From: Gemmatimonadota bacterium
GTDB taxonomy: Bacteria > Gemmatimonadota > Gemmatimonadetes > Longimicrobiales > Gaopeijiaceae
Direction of reading: 5' to 3'
NCBI GenBank assembly: GCA_007127575.1
Contig: SKZC01000102.1
Coordinates: 1 to 5,105, forward strand
Length of the DNA stretch: 5,105 bases
Made by a program: the position numbers and the translations under genes. This document shows, one piece after another, positions 1 through 5,105 of the stretch. Below the pieces are notes generated by a model, which did not search any database, was not told the DNA's origin, and worked only from the letters and a program-made list of their open reading frames with translations. Every line of letters starts with the position of its first letter. The stretch's first letter is position 1.

Positions 1-145
1 ACCGGTCCGTGGGGGAAACCCCATAGACCTCGTGCCCCGCTCGCTTCAAAGCCTGCATCAAGGGAAGTCGGAACCGGTACATCCAACGAGCCGTGTTATA
101 GACCACGAAGATCTTAAGACCGCCCGGCGCCCGTCCGTTCTCCAT
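1..145 (-). CDS. Glycosyltransferase (GT-B, family 4-like), N-terminal fragment
   Basis: The minus strand from an ATG at 143-145 encodes 48 residues before the window edge. After a short polar leader (MENGRAPGG) comes a first beta strand and helix of GT-B type: LKIFVVYNTARWMYRFRLP, then LMQALKRAGHEVYGVSPTDR. The pattern 'K-I-hydrophobic-NTA..-Y-FRL-L...L...GHEV..-P-D' is typical of the N-terminal Rossmann domain of family 4 glycosyltransferases that build O-antigen, capsule or exopolysaccharide at the cytoplasmic face of the inner membrane. The acceptor-binding half only starts here, and the C-terminal nucleotide-sugar domain lies outside the window, so donor and acceptor are unknown. No Shine-Dalgarno sequence precedes the ATG. 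An in-frame TTG at 236-238 with GAGG five bases upstream is an alternative start, but it would add a low-complexity Pro/Ala/Ser extension. The gene is divergent from glmS, which fits a cell-surface polysaccharide locus. Family assignment comes from memory of the motif, not a search. Confidence 0.8.
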   Translation of the reverse strand, partial: MENGRAPGGLKIFVVYNTARWMYRFRLPLMQALKRAGHEVYGVSPTDR

Positions 146-330
146 TGGGGAGGGAGGAAGGCCGGCGGAGAGGGCCGAAGGGCCAGGGAACGGGGCACCG
201 TTGGCTCGGGGAGTCGCGGAAATGGCTTTTCGAGACAATGGATCCTCACGGGACTGCGGCGTGAAGTAGCGGCGGGACGTCCCGATTGGGGCCGTAACGC
301 CGCGATGTGCCCCCCTTTAGCACAAGTTCC

Positions 331-395
331 ATGCCACGTGGGCCTCCGCAGTGAGACCGTCCCATGCACCCGTGAAGCCCCCTTCCACATGGGCA
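331..395. repeat. Imperfect inverted repeat, arms about 11-12 bases
   Basis: The left arm ATGCCACGTGG (331-341) is nearly complementary to the right arm CCACATGGGCAT (384-395). Ten of eleven positions pair, with one mismatch and one bulged base, across a gap of about 42 bases. The left arm contains the perfect 8-bp palindrome CCACGTGG at 334-341. It could be a regulator-binding pair or the base of an RNA stem in the glmS leader. In GC-rich DNA such a match can also arise by chance. Confidence 0.35.
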
Positions 396-441
396 TTCGG
401 TGTGGTAGCGCCCTTTCATCCTGCCGCAGCGCCGCCACAAG

Positions 442-480
442 GGGAGGGGGCCCGGTGAGGACCGGGATTTCCTCGCTCCC
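442..480 (+). other. Long imperfect hairpin upstream of glmS
   Basis: Three stacked segments can pair. GGGAG (442-446) pairs with CTCCC (476-480). GGGG (447-450) pairs with CCTC (471-474), including one G-U pair and a bulged G at 475. CCCGGT (451-456) pairs with ACCGGG (461-466) around a GAGG loop, and ATTT (467-470) forms a 3' bulge. That makes about 15 pairs in 39 bases, almost all G-C. No T-run follows on either strand, so it is not a standard intrinsic terminator. It ends 149 bases before the glmS start codon and could be part of a structured 5' leader. The role is unknown. Confidence 0.45.
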
Positions 481-629
481 ACCGTGAAGTCGCCGTAACG
501 ACGGCCCTGGAGGGATGTGGCTCGCCCGAGTGAGGACAGGTCCGATTCTTGTCCATGGAGTAACCCCGGCGCTCCGACGGGCGGACACTAACCCCTCGGA
601 ACCACCCCCCCTGGACTACAGAGACGGAC

Positions 630-2456
630 ATGTGCGGAATCATCGGCTACACAGGGCACCGCCAGGCGCTGGACATCGTCATAGGCGGCCTCCGAAGGCT
701 CGACTACCGAGGATACGACTCGGCAGGCATCGCCTTGCACGGGGAGGGCGGGCTACTGGTCTCCAAGGCCCCCGGCTCTGTGTCGGGCCTAAGGCGGCAA
801 CTGAATGGGCAGCCGACGCTGGGGTTATGCGCCATCGGGCACACCCGGTGGGCCACGCATGGAGCCCCGAACGAGGCCAACGCGCATCCACACCTCTCCT
901 GCTCCGGGGATATCGCCCTGGTCCACAACGGGGTCATCGAGAATGCCGAAGACCTGCGGACCCTCCTGAAGCGCCGGGGCCATCACTTCCGGAGCGAGAC
1001 GGATACGGAAGTCCTGGCCCACCTCCTGGAAGACGCGGAAGGGTCGACCCTGGAAGACAGGGTGTTCGAAGCCCTGGAGGTGGTAGAGGGCACATACGGG
1101 ATGGCAGCGGTGTGGACGGCGGAGCCCGAAAAGATCGTTCTGGCCCGAAACGGCTCCCCCCTCCTGGTGGGGATCGGTGAGGGAGAGTTCTTCCTGGCTT
1201 CGGACGCCGCGGCCGTGCTGGAGCACACCCGCTCCATCGTGCATCTTGAGGATGGCGACGTCTCCGTTCTGACCCCGGATGGCTACCGGATCGTGGACCG
1301 GAGCTGGCAGACGCAGAATCGGGCCGTGGACCGGATCCAGTGGAGCCTGTCGGATGTGGAGTTGAACGGATTCGACAGCTTCATGCACAAGGAGATCCAC
1401 GAACAGCCCGAGTCCACCCGGAGGGCCATCTCCGGTCGGCTCCAGCCCGATGCGGGGCTGGTCCGACTCGGCGGCCTGGGGCTGGGCGTGGAAGAAATCC
1501 GGAACATCGATCGGATCCTCATCCTGGGGTGCGGCACTTCCTGGCATGCCGGGCTCATCGCCCGCCAGGCCATCCAGGAGCTCTCCGGAATTCCCGTCTC
1601 TGTGGAGTACGCTTCCGAGTTCCAATACGCCTCGGGCCTCGACCTGGGCCGAACCATCTCCATCGCCGTGTCCCAGTCAGGGGAGACCGCCGACACCCTG
1701 GGGGCGGTTCGGACGGCGCGTGCAGCGGGCTCCTACGTTCTGGGAGTAGTGAACGTGGTGGGAAGCACCCTGGCCCGGGAGTCCGACTCCGGGGTCTACC
1801 TCCGGGCCGGCCCCGAGATCGGGGTTGCCTCCACCAAGGCCTTTACCAGCCAGGTCATCACGCTTCTCATGTTGGCCCTCCGGTTCGGCTGGGCCCGGGG
1901 CCTACCCGGCCCCGAAGGCTCGCGGCTGGCCCGGGAGCTGGACGAGATCCCCGAGCTCATCCACCGGGCCCTCCGGCTGGAGCCGGAGATGGAGGTGCTG
2001 GCAAAGGAGCTCTACGAGGCCCGCAGCTTCCTCTACCTGGGACGGGGAGCGAGCTTCCCGGTGGCCCTGGAGGGGGCGCTGAAGCTGAAGGAGATCAGCT
2101 ACATTCACGCCGAGGGGTACCCCGCCGCTGAAATGAAGCACGGGCCTATCGCACTGGTGGACGAAGAGATGCCGGTAGTCTGCGTGGCCCCGTCGGACCC
2201 TCTCCTTCCCAAAATGGTCGCAAATATCCAGGAGGTCCGCGCCCGAGGGGGACAGGTGTTGGCCGTGGGGTCCGAGGGAGACGATATCTTGGACGCGGTG
2301 GCAGACCGCGTGATCCGGGTCCCCGCCACCTCCAAGCTCTTCTCCCCCCTCGTCACCGTAATCCCGTTGCAGCTTCTGGCGTACCACATCGCCAGGCTCA
2401 GGGGTTGCAACGTGGACCGTCCCCGAAACCTGGCCAAGAGCGTCACGGTGGAATGA
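630..2456 (+). CDS. glmS: Glutamine--fructose-6-phosphate aminotransferase (isomerizing)
   Basis: This cytoplasmic enzyme converts fructose-6-phosphate and glutamine to glucosamine-6-phosphate and glutamate, the first step to UDP-GlcNAc for peptidoglycan and lipopolysaccharide. The 608-codon length matches the family (E. coli about 609). The protein starts MCGIIGY, so Met removal exposes the Cys nucleophile of the class II glutamine amidotransferase domain (about residues 2-220). Further glutaminase signatures are RRLDYRGYDSAGIAL, HTRWATHG, HNGVIEN and SETDTEVLAHLLE. The first SIS domain has GCGTSWHAG, SQSGETADT and GVASTKAFTSQ. The second has LGRGASFPVALEGALKLKE, with Glu488 in KEIS and His504 in KHGP, equivalents of catalytic E. 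coli E488 and H504. The C-terminal tail RPRNLAKSVTVE carries Lys603, the equivalent of the fructose-6-phosphate Schiff-base lysine. All key residues are present. The start is fixed by the required Met-Cys; the Shine-Dalgarno is weak (GAGACGG at 621-627). The gene stands alone on its strand. Confidence 0.98.
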   Translation: MCGIIGYTGHRQALDIVIGGLRRLDYRGYDSAGIALHGEGGLLVSKAPGSVSGLRRQLNGQPTLGLCAIGHTRWATHGAPNEANAHPHLSCSGDIALVHNGVIENAEDLRTLLKRRGHHFRSETDTEVLAHLLEDAEGSTLEDRVFEALEVVEGTYGMAAVWTAEPEKIVLARNGSPLLVGIGEGEFFLASDAAAVLEHTRSIVHLEDGDVSVLTPDGYRIVDRSWQTQNRAVDRIQWSLSDVELNGFDSFMHKEIHEQPESTRRAISGRLQPDAGLVRLGGLGLGVEEIRNIDRILILGCGTSWHAGLIARQAIQELSGIPVSVEYASEFQYASGLDLGRTISIAVSQSGETADTLGAVRTARAAGSYVLGVVNVVGSTLARESDSGVYLRAGPEIGVASTKAFTSQVITLLMLALRFGWARGLPGPEGSRLARELDEIPELIHRALRLEPEMEVLAKELYEARSFLYLGRGASFPVALEGALKLKEISYIHAEGYPAAEMKHGPIALVDEEMPVVCVAPSDPLLPKMVANIQEVRARGGQVLAVGSEGDDILDAVADRVIRVPATSKLFSPLVTVIPLQLLAYHIARLRGCNVDRPRNLAKSVTVE

Positions 2457-2467
2457 CGGAAGGAGGG

Positions 2468-2501
2468 CCTGACCCCCTCGGGAGCCTCCGAGGGGGTCAG
2501 G
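2468..2501. terminator. Bidirectional terminator-like hairpin between convergent genes
   Basis: The left arm at 2468-2481 (core CTGACCCCCTCGG) is the exact reverse complement of the right arm at 2488-2501, giving a 14-bp perfect, GC-rich stem with a six-base loop (GAGCCT). It starts 12 bases after the glmS stop. No T-run follows on either strand, so termination would rely on the stem alone or on other factors. The right arm contains the stop codon (2497-2499) of the minus-strand NHL gene, so that gene's last codons form part of the stem. Confidence 0.75.
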
Positions 2502-3525
2502 GATCTCCGCGGCGAACGTGCTTTTGGACGGTCCTGGGCCCTACTTCGGCGGTGTAGATGTTCCCCTCGGCGTCCACCGCCACTCCCTCTCCGAAGCTGG
2601 TTCCGGAGGTGTCCGGATCGGGCTCGGGGTCCGGGATGAACTCGGTGACCCAGCCGTCCCGCACGCTCCCGATGTAGACCCCTCGCTTCCACCCGGGATT
2701 TCGTGCCTGATTGGATTCCGAGTCCACGGCGTAGAGGATGTCGTCGTCATCGATGAACATGCCGCTGATCCGGCTGAACTGCGTCCACGACGCCAGATGC
2801 TCCCCCTCCTGGGTGAAGATCTGGATCCGGTTGTTGTAGCGATCGGCCACGAAGAGGCGCCCCTGAGAATCCATGGCCAGGGCGTGGGGATCGCTGAAGT
2901 CGCCGTGGTCCCCTCCGGTGCTCCCCCACTCCATGAGGTAGTTCCCTTCGCTGTCGAACTTCACGATCCGGTTGCTGCCCCCGGCGTCGTGCCCGTCGGC
3001 CACGAAGATGTCTCCGTTGGGGGCCACCACGATGTCCGAGGGCTTCGTTAGGTGATTGGGCCCGTCTCCGGCCACCCCTTGCTCCCCCAGGGTCAGGAGA
3101 ACCTCGCCGTCGGGGCTGAACTTCACCACGATGTGGCCCCATCCCGGGGGCTGATCCCCGAAGCCCAGGGCATCGGCGACCCAGACGTTCCCGTCATCGT
3201 CCACGTACATCCCGTGGGGCCAGGCGAACATGCCGGCCCCGAAGCTCTGTAGAAGGTTCCCCTCCAGATCGAACTGGAGGACCGGGTCCAGGTCCGAATC
3301 AGTGCAGGTATTCGCGCCGCACCGCTCAGCGACCCAGATGGTCCGCCCATCCGGGCCCGGATAGATGGCGCTCACCGCACCCCACTCCCGCCCATCCGGG
3401 AGGTCTCCCCAGGAGGTGTCCACCGTTCGGTAGGGAGTGGCCTGGCCCAGAAGAGGAGGGGCCACCAACCCCGTGAACAGAAGTGCTGCTGCCGCTGTCA
3501 CCACGGTTCGGGAAAGCTTGCTCAC
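2497..3525 (-). CDS. Secreted six-bladed NHL-repeat beta-propeller, PAL-like
   Basis: This is a 342-residue protein. I chose the GTG at 3523-3525 because GGAG (3536-3539 on the minus strand) lies ten bases upstream and a Sec signal peptide follows at once: SKLSR, a hydrophobic core over residues 7-21, and a likely cut after GQA (residue 29). Six propeller blades are visible around residues 51-69, 103-119 (PHGMYVDDDGNVWVADA), 162-179 (PSDIVVAPNGDIFVADGH), 213-237 (PHALAMDSQGRLFVADR then YNNRIQIF), 253-270 and 312-337. Cys69 and Cys74 could form a disulfide after export. Blade motifs resemble bacterial relatives of peptidyl-alpha-hydroxyglycine amidating lyase. By remembered alignment, two zinc-ligand histidines (His104, His214) and Arg229 are kept, but the catalytic Tyr position is His178 and the third His position is Glu313. 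The enzyme activity is therefore doubtful; ligand-binding propeller is the safer call. It is convergent with glmS and divergent from the amidohydrolase gene. The frame stays open upstream, but a longer start would overlap that gene. Confidence 0.88.
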   Translation of the reverse strand: MSKLSRTVVTAAAALLFTGLVAPPLLGQATPYRTVDTSWGDLPDGREWGAVSAIYPGPDGRTIWVAERCGANTCTDSDLDPVLQFDLEGNLLQSFGAGMFAWPHGMYVDDDGNVWVADALGFGDQPPGWGHIVVKFSPDGEVLLTLGEQGVAGDGPNHLTKPSDIVVAPNGDIFVADGHDAGGSNRIVKFDSEGNYLMEWGSTGGDHGDFSDPHALAMDSQGRLFVADRYNNRIQIFTQEGEHLASWTQFSRISGMFIDDDDILYAVDSESNQARNPGWKRGVYIGSVRDGWVTEFIPDPEPDPDTSGTSFGEGVAVDAEGNIYTAEVGPRTVQKHVRRGDP

Positions 3526-3535
3526 AGATCCCAGT

Positions 3536-3539
3536 CTCC
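3536..3539 (-). promoter_or_regulatory. Ribosome binding site that sets the NHL gene start
   Basis: GGAG on the minus strand lies ten bases upstream of the GTG at 3523-3525. It supports this start over the longer open frame that reaches a TTG at 3742-3744 inside the divergent gene. No comparable Shine-Dalgarno was seen for that upstream start. Confidence 0.55.
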
Positions 3540-3655
3540 GGAGATGAAGGTGCGATACGGCCGAGGCCTGCAGGGAGGAAATCTCTGAGGGCGTGGAGCC
3601 GCAGGCAAGAAGGATGAGGGGAGCCACCACGGTCCCACCGGGCCAGGGCCCGCGC

Positions 3656-3682
3656 TTGCTCGGGGGGGATAGCCCACATAAC
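3656..3682 (+). promoter_or_regulatory. Possible sigma70-type promoter for the amidohydrolase gene
   Basis: TTGCTC (3656-3661) and CATAAC (3677-3682) are separated by 15 bases. The -10 matches TATAAT at four of six positions and the -35 matches TTGACA at three of six. The spacer is shorter than the usual 17 bases. Transcription from here would start close to the inverted repeat at 3688-3707. The match is weak, and the host's promoter consensus is unknown. Confidence 0.25.
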
Positions 3683-3687
3683 CTCCC

Positions 3688-3707
3688 CCCATCGACGTGT
3701 CGATGGG
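3688..3707. repeat. Perfect 9-bp inverted repeat, candidate operator or leader hairpin
   Basis: CCCATCGAC (3688-3696) and GTCGATGGG (3699-3707) are exact reverse complements around a two-base GT centre. The 20-bp palindrome lies 28 bases upstream of the amidohydrolase ATG at 3736, in the divergent region it shares with the NHL gene. This size and symmetry suit a dimeric regulator. If transcribed, it could also form a short hairpin in the 5' leader. No T-run follows. Confidence 0.6.
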
Positions 3708-3724
3708 TGTCGCCACCAAGAGCA

Positions 3725-3730
3725 GAGGAA
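3725..3730 (+). promoter_or_regulatory. Ribosome binding site that sets the amidohydrolase start
   Basis: GAGGAA at 3725-3730 places the GAGG core seven bases before the ATG at 3736-3738. It decides this start over the in-frame ATG at 3697, which lies inside the inverted repeat and would put a poor 13-residue extension before the Tat signal. Confidence 0.7.
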
Positions 3731-3735
3731 CGATC

Positions 3736-4836
3736 ATGAGCCAACGCCTGAGCCGAAGAGACTTCATGAAGACGGGTGCCGCAGCCGGGGTGGGGCTGGC
3801 TCTCCCCCGGGACGTGGAGGCGACCGCACCGGCGGTAATCGTGCGGCGAAGCCGCCCGGTGGTGGTCTCGTCACGCAACGGTCATGTCTACCGACACGAT
3901 GGAACCCTCACTTGCGTGGAAACCGTCTTTCAGGAGATGACGGGCGGCACGGACATCCTGGACTCGGTCCTGGAGGGAGTGAAGATCAACGAGCTGGACC
4001 CCGGCGACGCCAGTGTGGGCTACGGAGGCCTCCCCAACGGGGACGGAGTGGTGCAGCTCGACGCTTCCTGCATGCACGGGCCCCGGAAACAAGCCGGGTC
4101 AGTGGCCTGCCTGGAAGGGGTCCGCACGCCTTCCTTCGTGGCCAGAGCCGTGATGGCGAACACGGACCACCACCTCCTGGTGGGGCCCGACGCTCAGCGA
4201 TTCGCCCGGAACATGGGCTTCACCATCGAAGACGACCTGAATTCCGACGATTCTCGGGACCGGTGGCTGGAGTGGAGGCGGCGGATCGATCCGTCCCGGT
4301 GGCCAGGAGAGGAGGACCGGGAGCGAATCGGCTTCCTGAGTGGGATGGAGATGGTGGAGGAGGGGCTCATCGACGCCGAACACTACTGGGGGACCATCAA
4401 CTGCAACGCCGTGAACTCCCAGGGGGAGGTGGCGGGGTGCACCACCACCAGCGGTCTGGCCTGGAAGATCCCGGGGAGGGTGGGCGATTCCCCCATCCTG
4501 GGAGCCGGACTCTACGTGGACGGTGAGGTGGGGGCGGCAGGCTCCACCGGCCGGGGTGAGGCGAACCTCTTCAACCTCACTTCCTTCCTCATCGTGGAAA
4601 ACATGCGTCGGGGAATGAGCCCCCTGGACGCGGGGATGGAAGGACTCCGTCGGATCCGGGACAACACCGTGGAGCGCCGGCTCCTGGACGAGGAGGGCAA
4701 CCCGTCGTTCAACGTTCGCTTCTACGTGGTGAACCGGGAGGGGGAGTACGCAGGCGTGACTCTGCGGGGAGAGGGGGAGTACGCCGTGTGTACGGAGAAC
4801 GGCCCGGAATTCGCTCCCTTCGAAGCCCTTCTCTAG
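3736..4836 (+). CDS. Tat-exported N4-(beta-N-acetylglucosaminyl)-L-asparaginase-family Ntn-hydrolase
   Basis: This 366-residue precursor belongs to the aspartylglucosaminidase/isoaspartyl-peptidase (asparaginase 2) family, which classically hydrolyses the GlcNAc-Asn bond of N-linked glycopeptides. The N-terminus has a Tat signal: SRRDFMK with Arg7-Arg8, then a hydrophobic stretch (GAAAGVGLALP), so it should be exported folded. The alpha part carries SVGYGGLPNGDGVVQLDAS at 93-111. The autoproteolysis site is Gly219-Thr220 in HYWGTIN; cleavage would free Thr220 as the N-terminal nucleophile of a 147-residue beta chain. Downstream residues keep the exact spacing I recall for Flavobacterium AGA (Thr152, Thr170, Arg180, Asp183, Thr203, Gly204): here Thr220, Thr238, Arg248, Asp251, Thr271 and Gly272. 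The residue before the scissile Thr is Gly, not Asp. The recalled substrate-side Trp11 aligns to Arg47 (SSRNG), so the natural substrate may differ. It is divergent from the NHL gene and 15 bases upstream of a lipoprotein gene, possibly an operon. The family is certain; the substrate is not. Confidence 0.93.
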   Translation: MSQRLSRRDFMKTGAAAGVGLALPRDVEATAPAVIVRRSRPVVVSSRNGHVYRHDGTLTCVETVFQEMTGGTDILDSVLEGVKINELDPGDASVGYGGLPNGDGVVQLDASCMHGPRKQAGSVACLEGVRTPSFVARAVMANTDHHLLVGPDAQRFARNMGFTIEDDLNSDDSRDRWLEWRRRIDPSRWPGEEDRERIGFLSGMEMVEEGLIDAEHYWGTINCNAVNSQGEVAGCTTTSGLAWKIPGRVGDSPILGAGLYVDGEVGAAGSTGRGEANLFNLTSFLIVENMRRGMSPLDAGMEGLRRIRDNTVERRLLDEEGNPSFNVRFYVVNREGEYAGVTLRGEGEYAVCTENGPEFAPFEALL

Positions 4837-4851
4837 AAGGCCGTGGAAGAA

Positions 4852-5105
4852 GTGCAGGGCACCACGCTTGGGAGCGCCAAGGGGCCCCCTCGGTCGTTGA
4901 CGTACCTCGTGTGCATGGCGGCTCTCGTGTTCACGGCATGCGAAGGACCGAACCTCTTTACCGGAGCTCCTCCCGCGGTGGGTCACCAACTCGCCGGCAC
5001 CTACATCCTGGAAACGGTGAACGGTGAGGAGCTTCCCGTCCTCTGGGACGAAGCCGACGGGGTGACGATGGACTTGGTGGGTGGAACCATCCGCCTGAAC
5101 ACCGA
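4852..5105 (+). CDS. Probable lipoprotein, N-terminal fragment
   Basis: Eighty-four complete codons are visible before the window edge. From the GTG at 4852, a basic N-region (Lys10, Arg14) leads into a hydrophobic core, LTYLVCMAALVFTAC, ending in a lipobox-like FTA-Cys with Cys30 as the likely lipidated residue. Phe at -3 is less usual than Leu, so lipidation is probable, not certain. The mature part begins EGPNLFTGAPPAVGHQ and then LAGTYILETVNGEELPV, a strand-turn pattern I associate with small lipocalin-like exported lipoproteins; I cannot name a family. GAAGG at 4836-4840 sits 11 bases upstream of this GTG. A GTG at 4843 and a TTG at 4897 are in-frame alternatives; the TTG start would lose the basic N-region. 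The 15-base gap from the amidohydrolase gene suggests co-transcription. Confidence 0.7.
   Translation, partial: MQGTTLGSAKGPPRSLTYLVCMAALVFTACEGPNLFTGAPPAVGHQLAGTYILETVNGEELPVLWDEADGVTMDLVGGTIRLNT

Larger units (their letters stand above)
146..629. other. Divergent intergenic region between glycosyltransferase and glmS
   Basis: These 484 bases separate two divergent genes. Open frames exist on both strands, but their translations are rich in Arg, Pro and Gly, have no recognisable domain, and overlap the real glycosyltransferase or glmS in other frames, so I see no gene here. The stretch should hold promoters for both neighbours, but no hexamer pair stands out on either strand. It contains a compact hairpin at 442-480, a small hairpin at 492-505 (GCCGT-AACG-ACGGC), an imperfect inverted repeat at 331-395, and two copies of GTGAGGAC (455-462 and 530-537) with a related GTGAGAC at 351-357. 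A long glmS leader RNA is possible, but only by inference. Confidence 0.6.

Noticed and set aside
492..505. GCCGT-AACG-ACGGC mini-hairpin as a terminator
   Set aside because: The five-pair stem is too short and has no T-run. It is mentioned only as part of the possible leader structure.
32..588. Overlapping open frames of 150-176 codons on both strands upstream of glmS
   Set aside because: Their translations are Arg/Pro/Gly-rich with no domain, they overlap the clear glycosyltransferase start or each other, and they look like stop-poor GC-rich noncoding DNA.
300..629. glmS ribozyme/riboswitch upstream of glmS
   Set aside because: AGCGCC strings occur near 407-412 and 428-433, but I cannot find the downstream conserved core (GUUGACGAGG-like and related segments) in order, and the class is known mainly from Firmicutes. 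A covariance-model search would settle it.
825..1625. 266-codon open frame antisense to glmS
   Set aside because: It is a mirror of the strongly conserved glmS coding sequence, with no recognisable domain and no independent translation signal.
3697..3735. Upstream in-frame ATG at 3697 as the amidohydrolase start
   Set aside because: It lies inside the inverted repeat, has no good Shine-Dalgarno, and would displace the Tat motif from the N-terminus. The ATG at 3736 has GAGG at seven bases.
2497..3744. Longer 415-residue version of the NHL protein
   Set aside because: It would start at a TTG inside the divergent amidohydrolase gene and bury the Sec signal peptide internally. The GTG at 3523-3525 has a Shine-Dalgarno and puts the signal peptide at the N-terminus.
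4099..4989. 296-codon open frame antisense to the amidohydrolase gene
   Set aside because: The plus-strand gene is a clear family member with catalytic residues in place. The antisense translation is His/Pro/Gly-rich and featureless.

Overview
The window looks like chromosomal DNA from a high-GC Gram-negative-type bacterium. The coding regions favour G or C at third codon positions. There are a Tat signal peptide, a Sec signal peptide and a lipobox, and alternative GTG starts appear. The style of the exported proteins (NHL propeller, Tat-exported Ntn-hydrolase, small lipoprotein opening with LAGTY..VNG) reminds me of Gemmatimonadota or a neighbouring environmental phylum. That placement is inference, and nothing in the window proves it.

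Layout from left to right: (1) the N-terminal 48 codons of a GT-B glycosyltransferase run leftward off the edge (minus strand, 1-145). (2) A 484-base divergent intergenic stretch (146-629) has no convincing gene but holds a compact hairpin at 442-480, a smaller hairpin at 492-505 and an imperfect inverted repeat at 331-395. (3) A complete, canonical glmS (630-2456, plus strand) makes glucosamine-6-phosphate. (4) A 14-bp stem at 2468-2501 lies between the convergent ends of glmS and the next gene and contains that gene's stop codon. (5) A secreted six-bladed NHL propeller (2497-3525, minus strand) resembles peptidyl-hydroxyglycine amidating lyase but lacks some of its catalytic residues. (6) A 210-base divergent promoter region carries a perfect 9-bp inverted repeat at 3688-3707. 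(7) A complete Tat-exported aspartylglucosaminidase-family Ntn-hydrolase (3736-4836, plus strand) follows. (8) Fifteen bases later begins a probable lipoprotein that runs off the right edge (4852-5105).

Functionally, the left half fits envelope polysaccharide synthesis: GlmS feeds UDP-GlcNAc supply, and the neighbouring glycosyltransferase would use activated sugars. The right half is a small group of exported proteins (propeller, amidohydrolase, lipoprotein) whose common purpose cannot be read from sequence. No mobile element, CRISPR array, tRNA or rRNA was seen. I did not find a clear new system. The items most worth checking are the noncanonical PAL-like propeller, the substituted substrate pocket of the exported Ntn-hydrolase and the structured glmS upstream region.
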